Of a stretch of 32,261 nt of DNA, positions 7,815 through 14,189 are shown piece by piece. Source of the DNA: Terriglobales bacterium (GTDB lineage Bacteria; Acidobacteriota; Terriglobia; Terriglobales; Acidobacteriaceae); the NCBI GenBank assembly GCA_030038475.1, contig JASHOU010000117.1:1-32261 (forward strand). The letters are read 5' to 3'. The stretch's first letter is position 1; every line of letters starts with the position of its first letter. The translations under genes and the position numbers were made by a program. The notes beneath the pieces are model-generated. The model had not been told where the DNA came from. It saw nothing but the letters and a program-made list of their open reading frames with translations, and ran no database searches.

Positions 7815-7843
7815 TGGTCCAAAATTTTGACCATAGTTATGAT
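7815..7843 (+). promoter_or_regulatory. Operator-like palindrome and -10 box of the antitoxin gene
   Basis: TGGTC-C-AAAA / TTTT-GACCA (7815-7833) is a palindrome interrupted by one extra C. It sits immediately before a -10-like TATGAT (7838-7843), in the place of the -35/spacer. Phd/YefM antitoxins repress their own promoter through short palindromes, so this is a plausible autoregulatory site. The -35 (TGGTCC) is poor. Confidence 0.5.
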
Positions 7844-7875
7844 GAAATGACCACAGGAAACAGATAGGGACGCTT

Positions 7876-8130
7876 ATGCAGGAAATCGCCATTTTGGAAT
7901 TCAAAGCCAAATGCCTCGCCGTGCTGGAACGGGTTCGCGCCACCAAAAGACCGATTCGCATCACCCGCTTTGGCAAGCCGGTGGCTGAAGTCATACCCCC
8001 AACGGCGACAGAAGACCGTGCAGCCTGGATCGGATCGATGAAGGGCACGTTCGAAATAGTCGGCGACATCGTCTCTCCAGCCAATGACGAAGACGAGTGG
8101 GAGATCCAACGATGTCGAAGAAATTCATAG
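7876..8130 (+). CDS. Type II antitoxin, Phd/YefM family, apparently without its toxin
   Basis: 84 aa. The N-terminal Phd/YefM fold is clear: a short strand and helix (IAILEFKAKCLAVLERVRATK), then the beta-hairpin motif PIRITRFGKPVAEVIP. The C-terminal part, GSMKGTFEIVGDIVSPANDEDEWE, is the usual toxin-binding tail in VapC/PIN-paired members. Antitoxins of this type neutralise a PIN-domain ribonuclease and repress their own operon by binding a palindrome; a candidate is at 7815-7833. In complete systems the toxin gene starts just at the end of the antitoxin. Here that position is taken by a Sel1-repeat gene whose start overlaps this gene by 19 bp, and no PIN domain is found on either side. It is therefore an orphan antitoxin or remnant. 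The last residues (IQRCRRNS) run past the usual end. Confidence 0.83.
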   Translation: MQEIAILEFKAKCLAVLERVRATKRPIRITRFGKPVAEVIPPTATEDRAAWIGSMKGTFEIVGDIVSPANDEDEWEIQRCRRNS

Positions 8131-8912
8131 GTCAGCCTGTGATGCCAAAGGAGCTATCGGAAGGCGCCCTTGGCATCGATTCCCATTGCCCTTGGAACCT
8201 GACACGTCGGGAATGGAATTGGCCTCCTTATCGCTACCGTATTTCCCTGAAAAAATGGCGCAAATTGCTGGCACGCGCTAAACGCGGTGACTCCGAAGCG
8301 GGATGGCAGGTTGCGGATATGTATGGAGATGGCTGCAAGGATCGCAGCGGGAAGATCATTGTTAAACGCTCTCCAATTCAATCTGCCAGGTGGTTTCGGA
8401 GTGCGGCGGAGCAAGGTTGTGCACCCGCTCAAAACACGTTGGGGGTTCTACTGAGCGATGGCGAAGGTGTCGGCAAGAACGTTGGCGAGGCACTTTTGTG
8501 GTTGAAGAAAGCGTTTCATGCTAAGGAATCATGCGCGGCGCAGAACATCGCAATTACCTACCGGCAGATCGGCCAACTAAGAACCGCTGTGAAATGGTTC
8601 CAAAAATCAGTTGAGGCTGGCGATGGCGACGCTCTCGTTCAATTGGGAATTCACCTCTTCTGGGGAAAGGGAGCGCGCAAGGATTCCAAGGCAGCGGTCC
8701 GATGTTTTCGGGCCGCGACCAAATCTAACAATATTTCAGAGGTAGGAAGGGACGACGCATTTTTCCTCCTTGGACTGGCACATTACCAGGGCGCCGGAGT
8801 GAAAAAGTCAGTTTCGAAAGCCACGCAACTGCTGCGACGCGCGAATAAAGACAGCGATAATCCGTCCGCGAGCAGACTGTTGCGGAAATTGCAAATTAAG
8901 CAATTGGCCTAA
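8112..8912 (+). CDS. Sel1-repeat (tetratricopeptide-like) protein
   Basis: 266 aa from the ATG at 8112, with a GGGAG ribosome site 8 nt upstream inside the antitoxin gene. There is no signal peptide or membrane helix, so it is probably cytoplasmic. From about residue 54 the sequence consists of Sel1-like helical repeats of about 36 residues: ARWFRSAAEQGCAPAQNTLGVLLSDGEGV, ALLWLKKAF, AVKWFQKSVEAGDGDALVQLGIHLFWGKGA, and FFLLGLAHYQGAGV. Such repeats mediate protein-protein contacts; no partner is evident. The first roughly 50 residues, Trp/Arg-rich (SHCPWNLTRREWNWPPYRYR), match nothing I know. Coupled to the antitoxin by overlap. Its codon use looks less GC-biased than its neighbours, which could mean recent acquisition together with the antitoxin. 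Confidence 0.85.
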   Translation: MSKKFIGQPVMPKELSEGALGIDSHCPWNLTRREWNWPPYRYRISLKKWRKLLARAKRGDSEAGWQVADMYGDGCKDRSGKIIVKRSPIQSARWFRSAAEQGCAPAQNTLGVLLSDGEGVGKNVGEALLWLKKAFHAKESCAAQNIAITYRQIGQLRTAVKWFQKSVEAGDGDALVQLGIHLFWGKGARKDSKAAVRCFRAATKSNNISEVGRDDAFFLLGLAHYQGAGVKKSVSKATQLLRRANKDSDNPSASRLLRKLQIKQLA

Positions 8913-8974
8913 TCGAAAAACATGGCCTGTGACCGCTGACTGATTTGGACCAGACTTTTGCAGTTCGTTCAAAG

Positions 8975-11107
8975 CTACGCTCTCTGCACGCCGCCAAGCT
9001 CTTCCAGCGCTCGAGTGACTTGTGCCGACCACTCCGCTACTTCATCGTCGCGCAGCGTGCGTTCGCTGGATTGGAAATTTGCCCGCAGCAGAATCGAATA
9101 TTTTCCTGCGCCAACTTTTTCGCCGCGGAAAATTTCTACGGGAACAAAACTGCGCAGCTCGACAATGCCGAGCGCGGTGACGGTGTGGCGAATCTTCTCG
9201 AAGGCAACGCCATCGAACACAAAAGAAAAGTCGCGCTCAACGGCAGGGAAGCGCGGCAGCGCCTCATACCGCACCTGCCGCAAATCGTGCTGATAGAGCC
9301 GGTCAAGATAAATCTCGGCGATAAAAACATCCTGCTTCAGCTTGCGCTCGGCCGCCACATCGGGATGAATCTGCCCAAACTGCGCGACGGTTGCGCCATC
9401 CATGATTGCGCGCGCCGCGCGTCCGGGATGGTAATAATCTGCAACCTGCGCGTCGTAGCCAAGCTCCCAATGATCAAAGTGCGCGAGCAACTCCTCAATG
9501 TCGCCCTTCAGATCGAAAAACGAAATGGCACGCGACGCGGCCCCCGGAGCCAGTCCGCGAACCACGTCGGCGTCGATGTTACCGGTTGCGCCCATCGCAA
9601 TGCGTTTCAGCTCCCGCGGCATGTTGACTGATTTTTTTGCCGATTTCGTATCCGCGTCCGCATCTTCAAAGACGTTTCCCGCTTCAAACAGCCGCGCGTT
9701 GTCACTGCCACGATTGAGGTTGTAGGCCAGCATATTCAACATGCCCGGAACCAGCGACGTGCGCATCACCGAAGCCTCGTCGCTCAGCGGGTTCGCGAGT
9801 TCGATAGCGACGGCCGACGAAAAGCGTTGCGCTTCTTCTTTCGAAATAAACGTTAGCGAAACAGTTTCGTTGTAGCCGAGCGCCAGCAGCGAAGATCGCA
9901 TGCGCGCATCTTTCCGCGCATCGGGCAGATCGCGCACTTCACCGGGGTACGACGGAAGCGTATTGGCAAATTTGTCATAACCGTGCAGCCGCGCAAGTTC
10001 TTCAATGATGTCGATCTCGCGCTCAACGTCGAGGCGCCAGCTGGGTATGTGGATGAGATACGAACCTTCGCCACCCGGCAACATGGTGAAGCCGAGGCGC
10101 GTGAGAATACGGTTGATCTCCATCGAGGAGAGTTGTTCGCCGAGAATTCTGCGCACCTCGAGCAAATCCAGCTCCACAGGAGCGAGATCGAGCTTGCGCG
10201 CTACCACATCGATGACATCGCCGACGAGCGTGCCCCCGCCGGAAGCGAGGATCAACTCGGCTACGCGGTTGGTCGAGACGATAGTGGATTCGAAATCGGC
10301 GCCGCGCTCGAAACGGTGCGAGGCATCGGTATGCAACCCGTGGCGCTTCGACATCCGGCGCACCGTGACCGGATCCCACCACGCCGACTCGATCAGAATA
10401 TTCTTTGTGCGCTCGGTGATCATGGTGTCGAAGCCGCCCATGACGCCGGCGAGGCCGACCGGTTTGACGGCATCGGCCACGACAAGATCTTCGGGCGTGA
10501 GTTTGCGATCGACCCCGTCGAGGGTTTTCAGCTTTTCACCTTCGCGCGCTTTGCGGATTACGAGGCGTCGGCCTTCGAGCAGATTGAGATCGAAAACGTG
10601 CGTAGGCTTGCCCGACTCCCAGAGAACGTAGTTGGTGGCATCGACCGCATTGCTGATCGGCCGCTGATCGATCAGTTGCAAGCGCTGGGCGATTTTCGCG
10701 GGCGAAGGCTTGATAGCAGCGCCGCGAATTTCGCGGGCGGTGAAGCGCGGGCACAGATCGGGCTCTTGAATGTCGATGGTGACTTCGGACTTGCCTTGCG
10801 GTGTGGGCAGTTTCGGCTCAATCGGCCGGAGCGGCAAATCGTAGAGCGCGGAAGCTTCACGCGCCACGCCATAGTGATTCATGGCATCGGGACGGTTGGT
10901 GGTGATCTCAAAATCGAATACAATTTCATCCGGGTCGATATCGCGGCCGAGCGGAATCGTAAACTTCATGCCCTCGACGGCGAGCCCGGCCATGGTTAAT
11001 TCTTCGCGAATCTTGGAAGTGGCTTTAACGCGCTCTTCAAAAGGGACGCTCGGCCCCAAATCGGGCAGGTCGACAAAATCGCCTATCCATCCCAGGGAGA
11101 GCTTCAT
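8975..11107 (-). CDS. pheT: Phenylalanyl-tRNA synthetase beta subunit, short form without the OB-fold tRNA-binding domain
   Basis: 710 aa, against about 795 in E. coli. PheT pairs with PheS as an alpha2-beta2 enzyme charging tRNA-Phe in the cytoplasm. The N-terminus (MKLSLGWIGDFVDL, then ELTMAGLAVEGM) runs directly into the segment DEIVFDFEITTNRPDAMNHYGVARE. The EMAP/OB-fold tRNA-binding domain that normally lies between these parts is therefore missing. B3/B4 (editing region; CPRFTAREIRGAAIKPSP, then SNAVDATNYVLWESGKPTHVFD) and B5 are present, followed by the catalytic-like core. The C-terminal FDX-ACB anticodon-binding domain (RFPAVERDFSFVFDG, then FRGEKVGAGKYSILLRANFQ) is intact. The start ATG overlaps the pheS stop by 4 bp (ATGA). 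Last gene of the infC operon, convergent with the Sel1 gene. Confidence 0.97.
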   Translation of the reverse strand: MKLSLGWIGDFVDLPDLGPSVPFEERVKATSKIREELTMAGLAVEGMKFTIPLGRDIDPDEIVFDFEITTNRPDAMNHYGVAREASALYDLPLRPIEPKLPTPQGKSEVTIDIQEPDLCPRFTAREIRGAAIKPSPAKIAQRLQLIDQRPISNAVDATNYVLWESGKPTHVFDLNLLEGRRLVIRKAREGEKLKTLDGVDRKLTPEDLVVADAVKPVGLAGVMGGFDTMITERTKNILIESAWWDPVTVRRMSKRHGLHTDASHRFERGADFESTIVSTNRVAELILASGGGTLVGDVIDVVARKLDLAPVELDLLEVRRILGEQLSSMEINRILTRLGFTMLPGGEGSYLIHIPSWRLDVEREIDIIEELARLHGYDKFANTLPSYPGEVRDLPDARKDARMRSSLLALGYNETVSLTFISKEEAQRFSSAVAIELANPLSDEASVMRTSLVPGMLNMLAYNLNRGSDNARLFEAGNVFEDADADTKSAKKSVNMPRELKRIAMGATGNIDADVVRGLAPGAASRAISFFDLKGDIEELLAHFDHWELGYDAQVADYYHPGRAARAIMDGATVAQFGQIHPDVAAERKLKQDVFIAEIYLDRLYQHDLRQVRYEALPRFPAVERDFSFVFDGVAFEKIRHTVTALGIVELRSFVPVEIFRGEKVGAGKYSILLRANFQSSERTLRDDEVAEWSAQVTRALEELGGVQRA

Positions 11108-12261
11108 CCAAGTTGCTCCAAAAACCTCACGTCACCGTTGAAAAACAGCTGAATATCGTCCACGCCATACTTCAGAATCGCAATGCGCTCGACGCCCATG
11201 CCAAACGCGAATCCTGAAACCTTGGTGGCATCGTAATCGACGAAGCCATAGACATTGGGATCGACCATGCCGCAGCCCAGCAGCTCAATCCATCCGCTGG
11301 CTTTGCAGTTGCGGCAAGGAGCGCCATCGCGCGCGCCTTTGCCATCGCAGAAAATGCAACTGATCTGCGCGTCGGCGCTGGGCTCGGTGAACGGGAAAAA
11401 CGACGGATAGAAACGCGTCTTCACACTCGATCCGAACATGGCTTTCATCGCGTGGTCGAGCGTGCCCTTCAGATCGCAGAAGGTGATGTTGGTATCGACC
11501 GCGAGGCCTTCGATCTGGTGAAAAATGGGCGAGTGCGTCGCGTCGAGCGCGTCATTGCGGTGAACCTTGCCTGGGCACACAACGCGCACCGGCGGCTTCA
11601 TCTTCTGCATGGTGCGAATCTGCACCGGCGAAGTATGGGTGCGCAGCAGCAGCCGATCGCGCAGCGGCTTCGATTCCTGGCCGGCGATGAAGAGCGTATC
11701 CTGCGTGTCGCGCGCGGGATGATTGGGCGGAAAATTCAGCGCCTCGAAGTTATAGAAGTCGGTCTCAATCTCCGGCCCTTCCTCGACTGAGTAGCCGAGA
11801 TTGCGGAAGACTCCGATCATCTCGTGCATCGTGCGAATGACGGGATGCTCGGCGCCGAGCGAGCGGCGGATGCCGGGCAGGGTGATATCAACAGATGGCC
11901 CAAGCGCCATGCTTTTCCACTCCGCCAGCGTATCTATTCGTTTCGACGCAACCTTCTCGGCAGCTCGAAGTTCCAATTCCATCTTTTGAGTTTGCAGAAT
12001 ATTCTCGACTTGATCCTTAAGCTCGTTGAACCTCTTTCCGACCTCCGCCCGCGCTTCTGGAGGGGCCTGCTTCAACCAGAGATCACGTATTTGCGTCAGG
12101 ATTCCGTTTTTGCGTGCCAGCCAGCGATCACGATGAACCTTAAACTGAGTCTGATCGGAGACAGCCACTGCTTCCTCTCTTAGCGCATCGCGAACGTCGG
12201 TGATCGCCTCGTCGAGAGCACGTGTCGAGAAGTCGGTTAGTTTGGAGACAGAATAAGGCAT
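11104..12261 (-). CDS. pheS: Phenylalanyl-tRNA synthetase alpha subunit with zinc-ribbon-like insert
   Basis: 385 aa from the ATG at 12261. The in-frame ATG at 12294 lies inside a palindromic repeat element and would add an unrelated tail, so the inner start is preferred. N-terminal coiled coil (about 15-110) for tRNA binding, then the class II synthetase core. Motif 2 is visible around VVCPGKVHRNDALDATHSPIFHQIEG, motif 3 at GFAFGMGVERIAIL. Between them is a Cys4 insert (Cys302, Cys305, Cys316, Cys319: CIFC...CRNC) followed by GWIELLGCGMV. This zinc-ribbon-like module is shared by many non-proteobacterial PheS proteins and is absent from E. coli PheS. Translationally coupled to pheT. Confidence 0.97.
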   Translation of the reverse strand: MPYSVSKLTDFSTRALDEAITDVRDALREEAVAVSDQTQFKVHRDRWLARKNGILTQIRDLWLKQAPPEARAEVGKRFNELKDQVENILQTQKMELELRAAEKVASKRIDTLAEWKSMALGPSVDITLPGIRRSLGAEHPVIRTMHEMIGVFRNLGYSVEEGPEIETDFYNFEALNFPPNHPARDTQDTLFIAGQESKPLRDRLLLRTHTSPVQIRTMQKMKPPVRVVCPGKVHRNDALDATHSPIFHQIEGLAVDTNITFCDLKGTLDHAMKAMFGSSVKTRFYPSFFPFTEPSADAQISCIFCDGKGARDGAPCRNCKASGWIELLGCGMVDPNVYGFVDYDATKVSGFAFGMGVERIAILKYGVDDIQLFFNGDVRFLEQLG

Positions 12262-12287
12262 CTTCGTCTGCAATCCTAATGGAGTAG

Positions 12288-12372
12288 TTGTCATCCCGAG
12301 CGAAGCGAGGGATCAGCAGTTCGGCAGTGATGATAACTGCTGATCCCTCGCAAAAGCAGCTCGGGATGACAA
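12288..12372. repeat. 85-bp palindromic repeat element (REP/MITE-like) between rplT and pheS
   Basis: The left arm 12288-12321 begins TTGTCATCCCGAGCGAAG and ends CGAGGGATCAGCAGTT. The right arm 12335-12372 is its reverse complement apart from a few changes near the middle (CTGCTTTTG in place of CGAAG). The loop is 13 nt. The sequence resembles the tcatccCgagcgaagcgag repeats I recall as dispersed in Acidobacteria and other phyla (recollection, not a search). It would form a long hairpin in the polycistronic mRNA, immediately upstream of pheS, and may set the ratio of ribosomal-protein to synthetase expression or protect mRNA ends. Confidence 0.85.
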
Positions 12373-12397
12373 GGTTTGAAACTAACGGCTGATGACT

Positions 12398-12414
12398 GAC
12401 GGCTGAAAGCCGTC
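12398..12414 (-). other. Short hairpin directly after rplT
   Basis: GACGGCT and AGCCGTC form a 7-bp stem around GAA, starting 2 nt past the rplT stop. It lies in a run of related words (ACGGCTGATGACTGACGGCTGA). No U-run follows, so more likely an mRNA processing or pausing element than a terminator. Confidence 0.45.
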
Positions 12415-12415
12415 G

Positions 12416-12778
12416 CTACGCTGCTGCGTGCGCCCTCTTGGCCTGCTCGGCCAGGCTGCCAAATCCTGCCGGATCGTTGACAGCCAAGTCAGCAAGGATC
12501 TTGCGATCGAGCTCCACACCCGCCTTTTTCAATCCGCTGATGAACTGGTTGTAATTCAGCCCATGCAGGCGCGCTGCCGCGCCAATGCGCACGATCCACA
12601 GCGAACGGTATTGGCGCTTTTTCTGTTTGCGTCCGGAGTAGGCGAACTTCAGCCCGCGCTCTACGGCTTCTTTCGCCGAGCGGTAGAGTTTGGATTTAGT
12701 CAGGAAATAACCGCTTGCGCGTTCGAGTATCTTTTTGCGCTTGGCGCGGCGTTTGGTTCCGCGTTTTACACGAGGCAT
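12416..12778 (-). CDS. rplT: 50S ribosomal protein L20
   Basis: 120 aa, [20 protein letters not shown]. The basic N-terminal helix binds 23S rRNA, and the C-terminal globular part ([36 protein letters not shown]) is fully conserved. An ATG two codons earlier (12784) lies only 1-2 nt from the AGGAG ribosome site, while the ATG at 12778 has 7-nt spacing and gives the family-standard MPRV start, so 12778 is chosen. L20 is an early assembly protein and in E. coli and Bacillus represses the infC-rpmI-rplT mRNA; no such operator can be confirmed here. Ends in a short Ala-rich tail (RAHAAA). Confidence 0.97.
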   Translation of the reverse strand: MPRVKRGTKRRAKRKKILERASGYFLTKSKLYRSAKEAVERGLKFAYSGRKQKKRQYRSLWIVRIGAAARLHGLNYNQFISGLKKAGVELDRKILADLAVNDPAGFGSLAEQAKRAHAAA

Positions 12779-13003
12779 TGCCATTCTCCTTTTTGTGTGG
12801 CGCAGGCGCGGCCCGCGCTGAATTAGCGGCTGGAGGTAGGACGTACCTCTTCACGCGCTTGACAGCTAGGAGCTTCGAGCCGCGAGCTTCGAGCAAACCC
12901 AAATCTCTCAACGCGCAAACCCCAATTGCTGCTCCCTAGCTATTTGGATTTCTTACCGACCACGATTTACTAATCACTGGCCACTGACCACTAGCCACTG
13001 CTT
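12779..13003. repeat. Spacer rplT-rpmI with short degenerate repeats and a small hairpin
   Basis: The 225-bp spacer is long for this operon. It holds a 6-bp hairpin (GAGGTA 12833-12838 / TACCTC 12844-12849), a repeated word GAGCTTCGAGC/GCGAGCTTCGAGC (about 12869-12896), and near rpmI a run of CACTGGCCACTGACCACTAGCCACTG (given here as units CACTG-GCCACTG-ACCACTAG-CCACTG, about 12976-13001). No gene is visible. Confidence 0.5.
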
Positions 13004-13198
13004 CTAGTACGGAATCATCCTCTTCACCTTGTGCAGATCGGCGTCGCTTACCAGCGCCTCCGCTCCGAGGTGCTTTTTGCGTTTCTTCTTCTTCGACGTC
13101 AGGATGTGGCGCAAAAACGCTTTGTGCCGTTTCACCTTTCCTGTCGCCGTTTTTTTGAAGCGCTTTGAAGCGCCTTTGTGCGTTTTTAGTTTAGGCAT
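13004..13198 (-). CDS. rpmI: 50S ribosomal protein L35
   Basis: 64 aa, extremely basic, with the canonical start [21 protein letters not shown] and end HKVKRMIPY. It is a structural protein of the large subunit. Second gene of the operon. No clear ribosome-binding site precedes the ATG: the sequence upstream on the minus strand is part of a CAGGTCTCAG-type repeat array (13203-13345), leaving only GAGACC 8-13 nt upstream. Translation may depend on coupling or on mRNA structure formed by those repeats. Confidence 0.97.
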   Translation of the reverse strand: MPKLKTHKGASKRFKKTATGKVKRHKAFLRHILTSKKKKRKKHLGAEALVSDADLHKVKRMIPY

Positions 13199-13202
13199 AA
13201 AA

Positions 13203-13345
13203 GTCAGGTCTCAGTTTTCAGGTCTCAGGTATCAGTCCTGGACGTGGGAATTCAATTCAAGGTGTTCAATAATCGACAGCTCGCGGCCCGATCCGGTGTT
13301 CGTTCTCCCGAGTTTTTCCTGAGACCTGACACCTAAGACCTGATA
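13203..13345. repeat. CAGGTCTCAG-type repeats forming an inverted pair between infC and rpmI
   Basis: TCAGGTCTCAGG (13218-13229) is the perfect reverse complement of CCTGAGACCTGA (13318-13329), and both arms are flanked by decayed copies (TCAGGTCTCAG at 13204, ACCTAAGACCTGATAG at 13331). The array fills both ends of the 154-bp infC-rpmI spacer and could close it into a large stem-loop in the mRNA, next to the rpmI start. Confidence 0.6.
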
Positions 13346-13352
13346 GCTGCTT

Positions 13353-13982
13353 CTACGCTGTCTGCGCGCCGCCCTGCGCCGGCGGCACCACAGGTTTCGG
13401 CGGCGCCTGCACCGGCGCGGTCTTTGCTGCCGCCTTGTCTTTGGACTGCCCTCCGGCGTGCGCTCCGCCTTCTTTCTTCGGCGCAAGAATCAGATGCAGT
13501 GTGTTGCCCTCCTGCCGCGGCCGGAACTCCACAATCCCTTTCTGTTCCACGTCCTTCATCAGGCGTTCCAGAATCTGGCGTCCCAGGCTTTGCCGCGTCA
13601 TCTCGCGTCCGCGGAAAAAAATCGTCGCCTTCACTTTGTCGCCTTCTTCCAGAAAGCGCAGCACGTGGTTCTTTTTGGTTTCGTAGTCGTGATCGTCCAC
13701 GTTGATACGAAACTTCACTTCTTTTACGGTAATGATCTTTTGCTTCTTCTTCGCTTCGCGCTCGCGTTTTTCCTGCTGGTACAGGAACTTCCCGTAATCC
13801 ATGATGCGGCACACCGGAGGTTGCGCAGTCGGGGAAATTTCCACCAGGTCCAGGTTTCTTTCGCGGGCCAGCTTGAGCGCTTCGTACGGTGGCATGACGC
13901 CGATCTGCTCACCTTCGTCTGCAATCACGCGGACTTCGCGTGCCCGAATGCGCTCGTTGATGCGGATAAAACGTTTGTCGAT
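13353..13982 (-). CDS. infC: Translation initiation factor IF-3, probable ATC start codon
   Basis: 209 aa. The conserved IF3 N-terminus (FIRINERIRAREVRVIADEGEQIGVMP) extends upstream of the first ordinary start (GTG at 13928). In that frame there is no ATG/GTG/TTG before the stop near 14036. The best start is ATC at 13982-13980, with a GGAGG ribosome site (13988-13992) 5 nt away, giving (M)DKRFIRINER. IF3 rejects non-AUG initiation, and infC genes are known to use AUU/AUC/AUA for autoregulation (AUU in E. coli). The N domain is followed by a Lys-rich linker (about 75-95) and the C domain (EVKFRINVDDHDYETKKNH). The last roughly 40 residues are a Lys/Ala/Pro/Gly-rich tail not present in E. coli IF3. 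First gene of infC-rpmI-rplT-pheS-pheT. Confidence 0.95.
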   Translation of the reverse strand: MDKRFIRINERIRAREVRVIADEGEQIGVMPPYEALKLARERNLDLVEISPTAQPPVCRIMDYGKFLYQQEKREREAKKKQKIITVKEVKFRINVDDHDYETKKNHVLRFLEEGDKVKATIFFRGREMTRQSLGRQILERLMKDVEQKGIVEFRPRQEGNTLHLILAPKKEGGAHAGGQSKDKAAAKTAPVQAPPKPVVPPAQGGAQTA

Positions 13983-14038
13983 ATCGTCCTCCGTCTGCTT
14001 CTCTGATAGCCCGATCAGACTGGAAAAATTATTTTAGA

Positions 14039-14047
14039 AGTATAACA
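14039..14047 (-). promoter_or_regulatory. Extended -10 promoter of the infC operon
   Basis: On the minus strand TGTTATACT (14047 to 14039) is an extended -10 (TGn-TATACT, 5 of 6 matches). The predicted transcription start near 14032 gives a leader of about 50 nt before the ATC start of infC. No good -35 is present, which is common with extended -10 promoters. The identical 9-mer recurs upstream of the phaE-like gene. Confidence 0.55.
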
Positions 14048-14189
14048 TGCGGCAGGAGCTAGTTCTTTCCGGCTTGACCACCCGCCCAATCCCCGCTAGC
14101 ATGGCTCGGTCCAGCGTCTTGTGGTTCTTTCCCGCCTGCTTGGAACCACTGGTCGTCTTTTGCTTCTTTTTTCTTCCGGAGGTTCTCCG

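Noticed and set aside
6176-7834. A 552-codon frame on the minus strand
   Set aside because: It is antisense to the FecR/DUF6600 gene, extremely Arg/Gly/Trp-rich, has no domain, and runs through the intrinsic terminator. It is a shadow of the repetitive GC-rich coding strand.
9983-10999. A 338-codon plus-strand frame
   Set aside because: Entirely antisense to pheT, which is unmistakable; no recognisable motif.
12262-12294. pheS start at the ATG at 12294
   Set aside because: That ATG lies within the palindromic repeat element and adds residues not typical of PheS; the inner ATG at 12261 gives a normal N-terminus.
13926-13928. GTG at 13928 as the infC start
   Set aside because: It would cut off the conserved FIRINERIRAREVRV segment of IF3, which is clearly encoded upstream in frame.
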